From the NCBI GenBank assembly GCA_030446625.1, contig JAUJMY010000002.1:152702-216701 (forward strand): 64,000 bases of DNA. The letters run 5' to 3'. The translations under genes and the position numbers were made by a program. The notes beneath the pieces are model-generated. The model searched no databases. It saw nothing but the letters and a program-made list of their open reading frames with translations, and was not told the origin of the DNA. Position 1 is the stretch's first letter. Each line of letters starts with the position of its first letter. The stretch is from Gaiellaceae bacterium. GTDB taxonomy: Bacteria > Actinomycetota > Thermoleophilia > Gaiellales > Gaiellaceae. Shown piece after piece: positions 44,540 through 52,435 of this stretch.

Positions 44540-45880
44540 ATGACCGACACGCGCGTCCTCATCGCCGGCGCTGCCGGCCGCGACTTCCACAACTTCAACG
44601 TCGTCTACCGCGACCGCAGCGACACCACCGTCGTCGCCTTCACCGCGACCCAGATCCCGAACATCGACGGTCGCGTCTACCCCGGCGAGCTGGCCGGGCC
44701 GCGCTACCCGGACGGAATCCCGATTCTCCCCGAGTCGGAGCTGGAGAGCCTCGTACGTGAGCACGAGGTCGACGAAGTCGTCTTCGCATATTCGGACGTG
44801 ACGCACGAGCACGTGATGCACATCGGCTCGCGCGCCCTCGCGGCCGGGGCGTCGTACCGGCTGCTCGCGCCACGCGAGACGATGCTGCGTTCGACGAAGC
44901 CGGTGGTCGCGATCTGCGCAGTCCGAACGGGCTCCGGGAAGAGCCAGACGACGCGACGCGTCGCGGAGCTGCTGCGCGAGACCGGCAAGCGCGTCGCGGT
45001 GCTGCGCCACCCCATGCCGTACGGAGACCTCACGAAGCAGGCGGTGCAGCGGTTCGCGCGCTACGAGGATCTCGACGCGCACGACTGCACGATCGAGGAG
45101 CGCGAGGAGTACGAGCCGCACCTCGCGGAGGGGAATCTCGTCTTCGCGGGGATCGATTACGCCGCGATCCTGCAGCAGGCGGAGCGCGAGGCGGACGTGA
45201 TCCTGTGGGACGGCGGCAACAACGACACGCCGTTCATCGAGCCGACGCTGCACGTCGTCGTCGTCGACCCGCACCGGCCGGGGCACGAGCTGCGCTACCA
45301 CCCCGGCGAGACGAACCTGCGCATGGCCGACGTCTGCGTCGTGAACAAGGTCGACAGCGCGCTGGCGGACAACGTCGTCGCCGTCGTCGAGTCCGTTCAG
45401 GTGCACAACCGGCGCGCGTCGATCGTGCTGGCCGCCTCGCCGTTCGAGGTCGAGGGCGACGCGAGCCTCATCGAGGGGAAGCGCGTGCTCGCGATCGAGG
45501 ATGGCCCGACGCTCACGCACGGGGAGATGACCTACGGCGCCGCGGTGCTCGCGGCGCGGGCGCACGGCGCGGCGGAGCTGGTCGATCCCCGCCCGTTCGC
45601 GGTCGGCTCGATCGCGGAGACGTTCGAGGCGTACCCGAACGTCGGCACGCTCCTCCCGGCGATGGGCTACGGGCGCGAGCAGATGGACGACCTGCGCGAG
45701 ACGATCGCGCGCTGCGACGCCGACGTCGTCGTCATCGGGACGCCGATCGACCTGCGGCGGCTGATCGACTTCGGGAAGCCCGCGCTGCGCGTCACCTACC
45801 GCCTCGCCGAGCGCGGCGAGCCGACGCTCCACGACGCGCTTGCCGAGCGCGGCCTGATCGAAGCCGAAGCGCTCGTGTGA
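44540..45880 (+). CDS. Cyclic 2,3-diphosphoglycerate synthetase-like P-loop protein
   Basis: 446 aa. N-terminal Rossmann-like domain (RVLIAGAAGRDFHNFNVVYR, VDEVVFAYSDVTHEHVMHIGSRALAAG) is followed by a P-loop VRTGSGKSQTTRRV at residues 128-136 and LWDGGNNDTPFIEPTLHVVVVDPHRPGHEL, the hallmarks of the cDPGS family. The archaeal enzyme makes cyclic 2,3-bisphosphoglycerate with ATP. Bacterial members are uncharacterised. Directly followed by carbamate kinase, so a joint role in phosphoryl transfer or carbamoyl phosphate use is possible. ATG six bases after TAAGCT. Confidence 0.82.
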   Translation: MTDTRVLIAGAAGRDFHNFNVVYRDRSDTTVVAFTATQIPNIDGRVYPGELAGPRYPDGIPILPESELESLVREHEVDEVVFAYSDVTHEHVMHIGSRALAAGASYRLLAPRETMLRSTKPVVAICAVRTGSGKSQTTRRVAELLRETGKRVAVLRHPMPYGDLTKQAVQRFARYEDLDAHDCTIEEREEYEPHLAEGNLVFAGIDYAAILQQAEREADVILWDGGNNDTPFIEPTLHVVVVDPHRPGHELRYHPGETNLRMADVCVVNKVDSALADNVVAVVESVQVHNRRASIVLAASPFEVEGDASLIEGKRVLAIEDGPTLTHGEMTYGAAVLAARAHGAAELVDPRPFAVGSIAETFEAYPNVGTLLPAMGYGREQMDDLRETIARCDADVVVIGTPIDLRRLIDFGKPALRVTYRLAERGEPTLHDALAERGLIEAEALV

Positions 45881-45881
45881 C

Positions 45882-46786
45882 GTGACCACCGTCGTCGCGC
45901 TCGGCGGCAACGCGCTGACGCGGCCCGGAGAGCGCGGAACGGCCGCGGAGCAGCTCGCGAACCTGCGCGAGGTCGCCGCGGCGCTGCGCCCGATCCTCGA
46001 CGGCGACGTCGTGCTCACGCACGGGAACGGCCCGCAGGTCGGCAACGAGCTGCTCCGCCACGAGCGCGCCGCGGCCGAGGCGCCGCCCCTCCCGCTCTAC
46101 CTCGCGGTCGCCCAGACGCAGGCGGAGATCGGGGCGCTGATCGTGGCGGAGGTCGCGCCCGTCGCCGAACGTCCGGTCTCGTGCCTCCTGACGCACGTCG
46201 TCGTCGAGGCCGAGACCCGGCGTTCCGGAAGCCGACGAAGCCCGTCGGCCCGTTCTACGACGAGGGGCGCGCTCGGCGGCTCGAAGAGGAGCGCGGGTGG
46301 CAGCTCGTCTCGGACGCCGGGCGGGGCTGGCGGCGCGTCGTCCCGTCTCCGCGCCCGCTCGAGGTCGTGGAGCTCGAGTCGATCCGCGCGCTGCTCGCCT
46401 CCGGCGCGATCGCAGTCGCGTGCGGCGGCGGCGGGATCCCGGTGACGCGCCGTGACGGCCACCTGCGCGGGATCGATGCCGTGATCGACAAGGACGGGGC
46501 CTCCGCCGTCCTCGCGCGCCAGCTCGACGCGGAGCGGCTGCTGATCCTCACGGAGGTGCCGGCGGTCTACCGGCGCTTCGGCGAGCCCGACCAGGAGGAG
46601 CTGCGCGAGCTGTCCGTCGACGCAGCCGAGTCGTTGATCCCGCAGCTTCCGGCCGGATCGATGCGGCCGAAGGTCGAGGCGTGCGTCGACTTCGTCAGCT
46701 CGACGGGACGCGACGCGTTGATCACCTCGGCGGCGGAGCTGGCACACGCTCTCGACGGTCGCGGAGGAACGTGGCTGGCACGATGA
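45882..46786 (+). CDS. arcC: Carbamate kinase (frameshift near 46217)
   Basis: About 301 aa when repaired. First part to 46216: TTVVALGGNALTRPGERGTAAEQLANL, VLTHGNGPQVGNELLRHE, LPLYLAVAQTQAEIGALI and CLLTHVVVEA. The frame then slips by one base and continues DPAFRKPTKPVGPFYDEGRARRL, ESIRALLASGAIAVACGGGGIPV, GIDAVIDKDGASAVLARQLDAE and AGSMRPKVEACVDFV. All substrate and ATP loops are present across the two frames. The enzyme interconverts carbamoyl phosphate plus ADP with carbamate plus ATP. GTG one base after the cDPGS-like stop. Note argF 3 kb downstream. Confidence 0.85.
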
Positions 46787-46790
46787 GCGC

Positions 46791-47222
46791 ATGCGCGCGC
46801 TGATCGTCGTCGCCGGGATCGCGGCCGCCGTCGTCCTCTTCTTCGTGATCGAGCGAGAGGGCGAGACGTCGTTCGAGCCTGCCGGCCCGCGAACGCAGCA
46901 GGCCGAGCCGGTGGAGACGGCGGCGACGACGCCGGAGGCCGTCGCCCCGCGGCGGGTGGGCCTCAACGCGACGATCGAGATCCGCGACGGCGAGCTCGAG
47001 GGCGGCATCCGCCGCCTCGTCGTGCAGCGTGGCGGGTTCGTCGTTCTCGTCGTACGCTCCGACGCCGACGACGAGCTGCACGTGCACGGCTACGACCTCA
47101 CGCTGCGTCTCCGCCCCCGTGTCGTTCGGCGTCTCGCGTTCCGGGCAACGGTCGTCGGGCGCTTCGAGATCGAGCTCGAGGAGCGAGGCGTCCTGATCGC
47201 CGAGCTCGAGGTGCGCCCGTAG
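46791..47222 (+). CDS. Membrane-anchored cupredoxin-like protein
   Basis: 143 aa. N-terminal hydrophobic anchor (residues 2-20, RALIVVAGIAAAVVLFFVI), a Pro/Thr/Ala linker, then a small beta-sandwich: IEIRDGELEGGIRRLVVQRGGFVVLVVRSDADDELHVHGYDLTLRLRP split over strands. DELHVHGYD matches the first ligand loop of EfeO/cupredoxin-like domains. No Cys or Met ligand follows, so a type I copper site is unlikely. Next to a large membrane protein with which it may work. Confidence 0.75.
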   Translation: MRALIVVAGIAAAVVLFFVIEREGETSFEPAGPRTQQAEPVETAATTPEAVAPRRVGLNATIEIRDGELEGGIRRLVVQRGGFVVLVVRSDADDELHVHGYDLTLRLRPRVVRRLAFRATVVGRFEIELEERGVLIAELEVRP

Positions 47223-47350
47223 CCGGACCGCTCGCGCACGGCCTCGGCGGCGTCAGGGACCTGCCCGTCCCGGGCTGGCTCTTCCTCTACGGCGCGGCGG
47301 TCGTCCTCATCGTCTCGTTCGTCGCGCTCGGGACGCTGTGGCGCCGGCCC

Positions 47351-48589
47351 GTGCTCGAGCGGCGCGCCGCGGGGCGCGCGCTCCCGCGGCCGGTGCAGCG
47401 GATCGTCCTCGGCCCGGAGCTCCGCGCCGCCGCCGGACTGCTCGGCGTCGCGCTGCTCGTGCTCGTGCTCGCGACGGCGCTCGTCGGTGACGACTCGGCG
47501 GCGACGAACCTCGCGCCGACGTTCGTGTACGTCGTCTTCTGGCTCGGCCTCGTCCCCGTCGTCGTGCTGCTCGGCGACGTGTGGCGCGCGCTCAACCCGT
47601 GGCGCGCGCTCGTCGACGCGATCGCTTGGGTCGCGGCGCGCGTCGCGCCGCCGTGGAGGCCGCCGCTCGCCTATCCGGAGCGGGCCGGGGTGTGGCCCGC
47701 CGCGATCCTCCTGTTCCTGTTCGCCACGCTCGAGCTCGCGTACCCGGAGGCGTCCAGTCCGCGCGCGCTCGCGGTCGCGATCGTGCTCTACAGCTGGATC
47801 ACCTGGCTAGGCGCCGCCACCTTCGGTCGCGTCTGGCTCGACCGTGGCGAAGCCTTCTCGGTGTACTTCGGGCTGCTCGCACGGCTGGCGCCGTTCGGGA
47901 CGCGCGGGCGCGGACGCCGACGCGAGCTCGTGGCGCGGCCACCGCTCGCCGGGCTCGCCGGGGCGGACGAACGGCCGGGAACCGTCGCGTTCGTGGCGGT
48001 GATGCTCGGCTCAGTCGCCTTCGACGGCTTCAGTCGCACGACCGCATGGCAGGAGCGCGTGTTCGCGCTCCAGGCGCGGTTCGCGGCCGGCGAGCAGCGC
48101 GCAGCGGACCTGGCGGTGACGGCGCTCAACGCGCTCGGCCTCCTCGCGAGCGTCCTGCTCGTCGCCCTGCTCTACCGGCTGGCCGTGGAGGGAGCGCGCG
48201 CCGCCGGAGGGCGACGCCACGGCCTCGAGCGCGAGTTCGTCCGAAGCCTCGTCCCGATCGCGCTCGCGTACGTCGTCGCCCACTACTTCTCGCTCCTGAT
48301 CATCCAGGGACAGGCCACGCGCGCGCTCGCCTCGGACCCCTTCGGGTACGGGTGGGACCTGTTCGGCAGCGCGGACTCGCAGCCGCGGCTGGACGTGCTG
48401 ACGCCGAACGTGGTCTGGTACGTCCAGGTCGCCGCGATCGTCTTCGGCCACGTGCTCGGGTTGATGCTCGCGCACGACCGTGCGCTCGCCCTCTTCCGGC
48501 CTGGGGTCGCGTTGCGGACGCAGTATCCGATGCTCGCGCTGATGGTGGCCTATACGGTCGGTGGACTCTGGCTGCTCGCGAATGACTGA
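47351..48589 (+). CDS. Large multi-pass membrane protein (5' end uncertain)
   Basis: 412 aa from GTG 47351, with about ten spans. The same frame is open and clearly coding further upstream to 47222 (PLAHGLGGVRDLPVPGWLFLYGAAVVLIVSFVALGTLWRR), so the true start lies near the end of the cupredoxin gene. No start codon is present there in frame, and a one-base indel at 47211-47222 is suspected. Motifs such as GDVWRALNPWRAL and SDPFGYGWDLFGS recur in actinobacterial membrane proteins sometimes annotated as fenitrothion hydrolase; the function is not established. Confidence 0.75.
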   Translation: MLERRAAGRALPRPVQRIVLGPELRAAAGLLGVALLVLVLATALVGDDSAATNLAPTFVYVVFWLGLVPVVVLLGDVWRALNPWRALVDAIAWVAARVAPPWRPPLAYPERAGVWPAAILLFLFATLELAYPEASSPRALAVAIVLYSWITWLGAATFGRVWLDRGEAFSVYFGLLARLAPFGTRGRGRRRELVARPPLAGLAGADERPGTVAFVAVMLGSVAFDGFSRTTAWQERVFALQARFAAGEQRAADLAVTALNALGLLASVLLVALLYRLAVEGARAAGGRRHGLEREFVRSLVPIALAYVVAHYFSLLIIQGQATRALASDPFGYGWDLFGSADSQPRLDVLTPNVVWYVQVAAIVFGHVLGLMLAHDRALALFRPGVALRTQYPMLALMVAYTVGGLWLLAND

Positions 48590-49067
48590 GTCGTCGCCCG
48601 GCTCGCCGACCTGATCCACAACGTCGGCGACGCGCTGACGGCGATCCCGCTCGGGATCGCGTTCCTGCTCCGGAGAGCGCGCGCGGAGCGCCTCGCGGGG
48701 CTCGCCGTCGTCGCCGCGATCTTCATCAGCGCGTGCGTCGCCTTCTACGAGTCGGCCGACCGGCTACTGCACCCGCGAGCGCCCGAGTACCTTGCCGCGC
48801 TCGCCGTCGCGGGCGTCGTCGGCTTCCTCGGGAACGAGCCGGCTGCGGTCGTCCGCCGGCGCGCGGGCAGACGACTCGACAGCCGCGCGCTGATCGCCCG
48901 ATGGGTACCACGCGCGGACGGACGGTCTCGTCAGCCTCGGCGTCGTCGTGAGCGCGGCGGTCGTCGAAGCCGGCCTACCGATCGCCGACCCGCTGATCGG
49001 CCTCGCGATCACGCTCGTGATCCTCCGGATCACGTGGCACTCGTGGCAGACGGTGCGCGCCGCGTGA
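48590..49067 (+). pseudogene. CDF-family cation efflux transporter remnant
   Basis: Begins abruptly with VVARLADLIHNVGDALTAIPLGIAFLL: the H-x3-D metal site of transmembrane helix 2 is present, but helix 1 and the start codon are missing, replaced by the end of the upstream gene. Near 48895 an extra C shifts the frame, which resumes DGYHARTDGLVSLGVVVSAAVVEAGLPIADPLIGL (second H-x3-D site), ending at TGA 49067. The C-terminal cytoplasmic domain is also absent. Truncation plus shift make this a real pseudogene of a Zn/Co/Fe exporter. Confidence 0.8.
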
Positions 49068-49154
49068 CGCCGCTCGCGCACGGCGGAACGGGCGGCTTGC
49101 TCGTCGAGCTCCGGACGACTAGGAAGAGCTCCGGGACTGCGATGCACTCGCGGA

Positions 49155-49302
49155 GCTGTGGACCCTTCAAAGGCGTGTGGACCCTGCTTCAAGGCCGCCT
49201 GAGCGCCAGCTCACGCGGCCGTCGCACTCGTCTGCGCCGGCGCCACAAGCGGAAAGAGCACGAGCAGGCGGCTTAGCCGCCTGCTCGTGCTGTGGACCCT
49301 TC
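49155..49302. repeat. GAGCAGGCGGC/GCTGTGGACCCTTC repeat, copy 2
   Basis: GCTGTGGACCCTTC at 49155-49168. A 16-base perfect hairpin AGCACGAGCAGGCGGC-TTA-GCCGCCTGCTCGTGCT lies at 49257-49291, running into a second GCTGTGGACCCTTC (49289-49302). Same units as at 44429-44490. The region 49068-49333 has no supported gene. Confidence 0.65.
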
Positions 49303-49333
49303 TCGCCGCGCAGTCGCGCAAGCGACTTCGCGG

Positions 49334-49804
49334 CTACTTCGCGGTGCCCTCGATCGTGGCCTGCTCGTCGCCGCCGCCGATCTGGATGCGGCGCGGCTTC
49401 GGCTGCTCGGGCTTCGGGACGTGGATCTCGAGCACGCCGTCCCTGAACTCGGCGCGGATCGAGTCCTCGCTGATGCCCTGCGGCAGGCCGATCGTCCGCG
49501 TGAACGTGCCGAACCGGCGCTCGAAGCGGTAGAAGCGGTCGTTCTGGACCTCCTGCTGCCGCTCGCGCTCCGCCGTCACCGTCAGCGAGCTGTCCTCGAC
49601 CTCGACCGAGACCTTGTCCTGCGGGATCCCCGGCAGGTCGAACGCGTAGACCAGCTCCTTCTCCGTCTCCCAGACGTCCACGGCGGGCACCCAGCTTTCG
49701 GTCGTCTGGCCGTTGCCCTCGACCAGGCCGTTCATGAGACGGCTCATCTCAGTCTGCATCGTGGCGAGCTCGCGGAACGGGCTCCAACGAACCAACGTGG
49801 CCAT
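49334..49804 (-). CDS. Hsp20/alpha-crystallin small heat-shock protein
   Basis: 156 aa, GGAGGTGGAG directly before the ATG. N-terminal MATLVRWSPFRELATMQTEMSRLMNGL is the usual Hsp20 arm. The alpha-crystallin domain runs from VPAVDVWETEKELVYAFDLPGIPQDKVSVEVEDSSLTVTAERE to FRDGVLEIHVPK, with the family GVL motif (DGVLEIHVPK). ATP-independent holdase that binds unfolding proteins. Driven by a consensus promoter; no repeat like that before dnaK is visible. Confidence 0.96.
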   Translation of the reverse strand: MATLVRWSPFRELATMQTEMSRLMNGLVEGNGQTTESWVPAVDVWETEKELVYAFDLPGIPQDKVSVEVEDSSLTVTAERERQQEVQNDRFYRFERRFGTFTRTIGLPQGISEDSIRAEFRDGVLEIHVPKPEQPKPRRIQIGGGDEQATIEGTAK

Positions 49805-49846
49805 CTCCACCTCCTTGCGTTCACCCTTACTTCTCACTGCAGCGGA

Positions 49847-49875
49847 AGCATAAAACCTTAGTCCCGTGTTGTCAA
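49847..49875 (-). promoter_or_regulatory. Promoter of the hsp20 gene
   Basis: TTGACA (49875-49870), 17 bases, TATGCT (49852-49847) on the minus strand. The 5' UTR would be about 36 nt with a strong ribosome site, unlike the leaderless promoters elsewhere. Confidence 0.75.
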
Positions 49876-49903
49876 CTCGCTCTCGCATAGATTCTCGCGC
49901 CCG

Positions 49904-50848
49904 GTGGTCGCCGTCTCGGAACAACTGAAGGGCCGGAGCTTCACGCGCGTCAGCGACTGGAGCGCGGACGAGCTGCTCGAAGTGCTCGAGCTGGCGGACA
50001 CGCTGAAGGAGGCGCAGCGGCGGCGCGAGGAGCACCACCTCCTCCCCGGCCGGACGCTGGGGATGATCTTCCAGAAGCCGTCGACGAGGACGCGCGTCTC
50101 GTTCGAGGTCGGGATCGCGCAGCTCGGCGGCACTGGCCTATACCTCGCCGCGGGCGACCTCCAGCTTGGTCGTGGCGAGACGATCCGCGACACGGCAACC
50201 GTGCTCTCGCGCTACCTGGACGGGATCATGATCCGGACGTTCGCGCAGAGCGACGTCGCCGAGCTCGCGGAGCACGCCGAGATCCCCGTGATCAACGGGC
50301 TGACCGACACCGCGCACCCATGCCAGGCGCTCGCCGACGTGATGACGATCCGCGAGCGGCTCGGGCGGCTGGACGGCGTCCGCGTCGCGTACCTCGGCGA
50401 CGGCAACAACGTCTGCGCGTCGCTGATGATCGCCGCGGCGATGTTGGGGATGGACTTCGTCGCAGTCACCCCGCCCGGGTACGAGCCGGAGCGCGAGGTG
50501 GTCGAGCGCGCGCAGGCGTTCGCGCGCGAGTCCGGCGGCAGCGTCGCGCTCGAGCAGGACCCGCGCGCGGGCGTCCGCGGCGCGGACGTCCTCTACACGG
50601 ACGTCTGGACGAGCATGGGCCAGGAGGAGGAGCGCGAGCGGCGGCTACGCGACCTCGCCGGCTACGGGATCGACGACGGGCTCGTGGCCGCGGCCGGAGA
50701 CGGCGCGATCGTGCTCCACTGCCTCCCGGCGCACTACGGCGAGGAGATCACCGAGGAGGTGTTGTACGGCCCGCAGTCGGCGGTGTGGGACGAGGCCGAG
50801 AACCGGCTGCACGCGCAGAAGGCGTTGCTCGCGCTCGTGATTCGGTAA
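49904..50848 (+). CDS. argF: Ornithine carbamoyltransferase
   Basis: 314 aa. Condenses carbamoyl phosphate with ornithine to citrulline. Signature motifs are in order: KPSTRTRVSFEVG (carbamoyl phosphate site), TFAQSDVAELAEHA, TDTAHPCQALADVMTI (HPCQ), VAYLGDGNNVCASLM, TDVWTSMGQEEE and the catalytic HCLPAHYGEEI. GTG start; TAGATT lies ten bases upstream. No other arg gene is adjacent. A catabolic partnership with the carbamate kinase 3 kb upstream is possible but unsupported by operon structure. Confidence 0.95.
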   Translation: MVAVSEQLKGRSFTRVSDWSADELLEVLELADTLKEAQRRREEHHLLPGRTLGMIFQKPSTRTRVSFEVGIAQLGGTGLYLAAGDLQLGRGETIRDTATVLSRYLDGIMIRTFAQSDVAELAEHAEIPVINGLTDTAHPCQALADVMTIRERLGRLDGVRVAYLGDGNNVCASLMIAAAMLGMDFVAVTPPGYEPEREVVERAQAFARESGGSVALEQDPRAGVRGADVLYTDVWTSMGQEEERERRLRDLAGYGIDDGLVAAAGDGAIVLHCLPAHYGEEITEEVLYGPQSAVWDEAENRLHAQKALLALVIR

Positions 50849-50859
50849 AGGACGGCGGC

Positions 50860-51558
50860 GTGTTCCCGATCAAGGACAACGTCCCGACGCGCCACTTCCC
50901 GATCGTCACGGCCGGCCTGATCGTCGCGAACGTCCTCGTCTGGATCCTGTACCAGACGGCGGGCGGCGCCGGCATGGAGGCCGCCGTGAACGAGGGCGCC
51001 TACCACCCGTGCGAGGTCGATCGCTCCTGCCGCGTCGTCGGCGAGGACTGGCCGGTGACGCTCTTCACGTCGATGTTCATGCACGGGGACTGGCTGCACC
51101 TCGGAGGCAACATGCTCTTCCTCTGGATCTTCGGCAACAACGTCGAGGACTCGATGGGCCGTGTGCGCTACCTGATCTTCTACGTGCTCGCGGGCCTCGC
51201 CGCGACGGCGCTCCAGACGGTCGTCACGCTCGAGACCGCGTCGGACCTCGCGGCGCGGATCCCGAACCTCGGCGCGAGCGGGGCGATCTCCGGCGTGCTC
51301 GGCGCGTACTTCCTGATCCTGCCGCGCGCGAAGATCCTCACGGCGTTCTTCTTCATCCTCATCTTCCTGCGCGAGATCCCGGCGTTCTTCTTCCTCGGGA
51401 TCTACTTCCTGTTCCAGGCCTACCAGGCGAACTTCCAGCTCCAGCAGCCGCCGGAGGAGGGCGGCGTCGCCGTGTTCGCGCACATCGGCGGCATCCTCTT
51501 CGGGCTGCTGACGGTCTACCTGTTCAGCAAGCGCAAGCCGCTCGCGCCGACGCACTGA
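50860..51558 (+). CDS. Rhomboid-family intramembrane serine protease
   Basis: 232 aa, GTG start, six to seven spans. Rhomboid landmarks: HGDWLHLGGNMLFLWIFGNNVED (oxyanion His and Asn), GASGAISGVLGAYF with catalytic Ser in G-x-S-G, and VFAHIGGILFGLL with the catalytic His. The Ser/His dyad is intact. Cleaves single-span substrates within the membrane. Followed five bases later by a zincin gene and then a single-span mini-protein, which may be functionally linked. Confidence 0.95.
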   Translation: MFPIKDNVPTRHFPIVTAGLIVANVLVWILYQTAGGAGMEAAVNEGAYHPCEVDRSCRVVGEDWPVTLFTSMFMHGDWLHLGGNMLFLWIFGNNVEDSMGRVRYLIFYVLAGLAATALQTVVTLETASDLAARIPNLGASGAISGVLGAYFLILPRAKILTAFFFILIFLREIPAFFFLGIYFLFQAYQANFQLQQPPEEGGVAVFAHIGGILFGLLTVYLFSKRKPLAPTH

Positions 51559-51563
51559 GTGGC

Positions 51564-51896
51564 GTGTCCGCGTTCGAGGAGCACGTGCGCGCAGCGCTCG
51601 ACGAGCTCCCGCCGCACCTCGCGCGCGCGCTCGAGAACGTCGCGGTGGTGGTCGAGGACGAGAATCCGCAGGATCCCGACCTCTTCGGCCTCTACGAGGG
51701 CACGCCGCTGCCGGACCGCGGGCAGGGCTACGAGGGGTCGCTCCCGGACCGCATCTCGATCTACCGCGTGCCGCTCGAGGAATCGTTCGAGGATGCTGAC
51801 GAGCTGCGGGAGGAGATCCGGATCACCGTCCTCCACGAGCTCGCGCACTACTTCGGGATCGACGAGGACCGGCTCGAGGAGCTCGGCTACGACTGA
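51564..51896 (+). CDS. Zincin-like metallopeptidase family protein (PF06262 type)
   Basis: 110 aa, GTG start. VAVVVEDENPQDPDLFGLYEGTPLPDRG and the C-terminal H-E-x-A-H-x5-D motif in VLHELAHYFGIDEDRLEELGY mark the minimal bacterial zincin family, which has a complete HExxH site in a very small protein. Function unproven. It lies between rhomboid and a 27-aa membrane ORF that begins on its stop codon. Confidence 0.9.
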   Translation: MSAFEEHVRAALDELPPHLARALENVAVVVEDENPQDPDLFGLYEGTPLPDRGQGYEGSLPDRISIYRVPLEESFEDADELREEIRITVLHELAHYFGIDEDRLEELGYD

Positions 51897-51979
51897 TGGT
51901 GACGTTCCTGAACGTCGTCGCGATTGCCGCCGGCGTCCTCGCCGCCTTCGTCCTAGTCGCGTACTTCGTCAGCCGCTGA
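51896..51979 (+). CDS. 27-aa single-span membrane peptide
   Basis: The ATG shares one base with the zincin stop (TGATG). MVTFLNVVAIAAGVLAAFVLVAYFVSR is one hydrophobic helix with a basic end, and third positions are mostly G/C. Coupling and composition support translation; function unknown. Confidence 0.55.
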   Translation: MVTFLNVVAIAAGVLAAFVLVAYFVSR

Positions 51980-52027
51980 AGCGGGTCCGAACCGGAATAC
52001 CCGGGTCGCGCGAACGTTTCTACAGAC

Positions 52028-52270
52028 ATGAGGAACATCTCCGAGATCCACGCCGAGATCGAGCGCGCCAGCGAGCGCCGCATCGAGCTCTGGCACGCCC
52101 TCGGCGAGTGGCACGACGCCGCGGTTGCGGAGGAGCTGAAGCGGCTGAACGCGCAGCTCGATGGGCTCTGGGCCGAGCACCGCGCGGTCAAGGCCGCACG
52201 GCGATTCGGCGACCGCACGCGCATCGTCGCGCGGGCGCGAGCCGAAGAGCGCCTCGAGCGAGCGGCGTAA
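52028..52270 (+). CDS. Small helical protein of unknown function
   Basis: 80 aa, RNISEIHAEIERASERRIELWHALGEWHDAAVAEELKRLNAQLDGLW..., mostly charged alpha-helix with heptad spacing, likely a coiled-coil dimer. No known domain. A hairpin of the GGGGAACC family follows six bases after the stop. Confidence 0.7.
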   Translation: MRNISEIHAEIERASERRIELWHALGEWHDAAVAEELKRLNAQLDGLWAEHRAVKAARRFGDRTRIVARARAEERLERAA

Positions 52271-52275
52271 GGCGT

Positions 52276-52294
52276 AGGGGAACAAGGTTCCCCT
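52276..52294. terminator. Hairpin repeat, GGGGAACC family
   Basis: AGGGGAAC-AAG-GTTCCCCT immediately after the small helical gene, trailed by GCAAGACCCCTCCTTCGCC as in the 37586 copy. Confidence 0.65.
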
Positions 52295-52357
52295 GCAAGA
52301 CCCCTCCTTCGCCGCTCGGAGCCACTAGGTCCATACCGCGTCTAGACTGACGAACGA

Positions 52358-52431
52358 GGGGCGTTAGATCAGCTGTGGAGAGCGCCGGCTTTGCAAGCCG
52401 GAGGTCGCCGGTTCGATCCCGGCACGCTCCA
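52358..52431 (+). tRNA. tRNA-Ala (anticodon TGC)
   Basis: Complete cloverleaf: acceptor GGGGCGT/ACGCTCC with the G3:U70 wobble pair that identifies alanine tRNAs, anticodon stem CCGGC/GCCGG with loop TTTGCAA (TGC at 34-36), and T arm GCCGG-TTCGATC-CCGGC. Discriminator A is at 52431. The CCA end is not encoded. TAGACT at 52343-52348 is a plausible -10. Confidence 0.95.
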
Positions 52432-52435
52432 CTCC

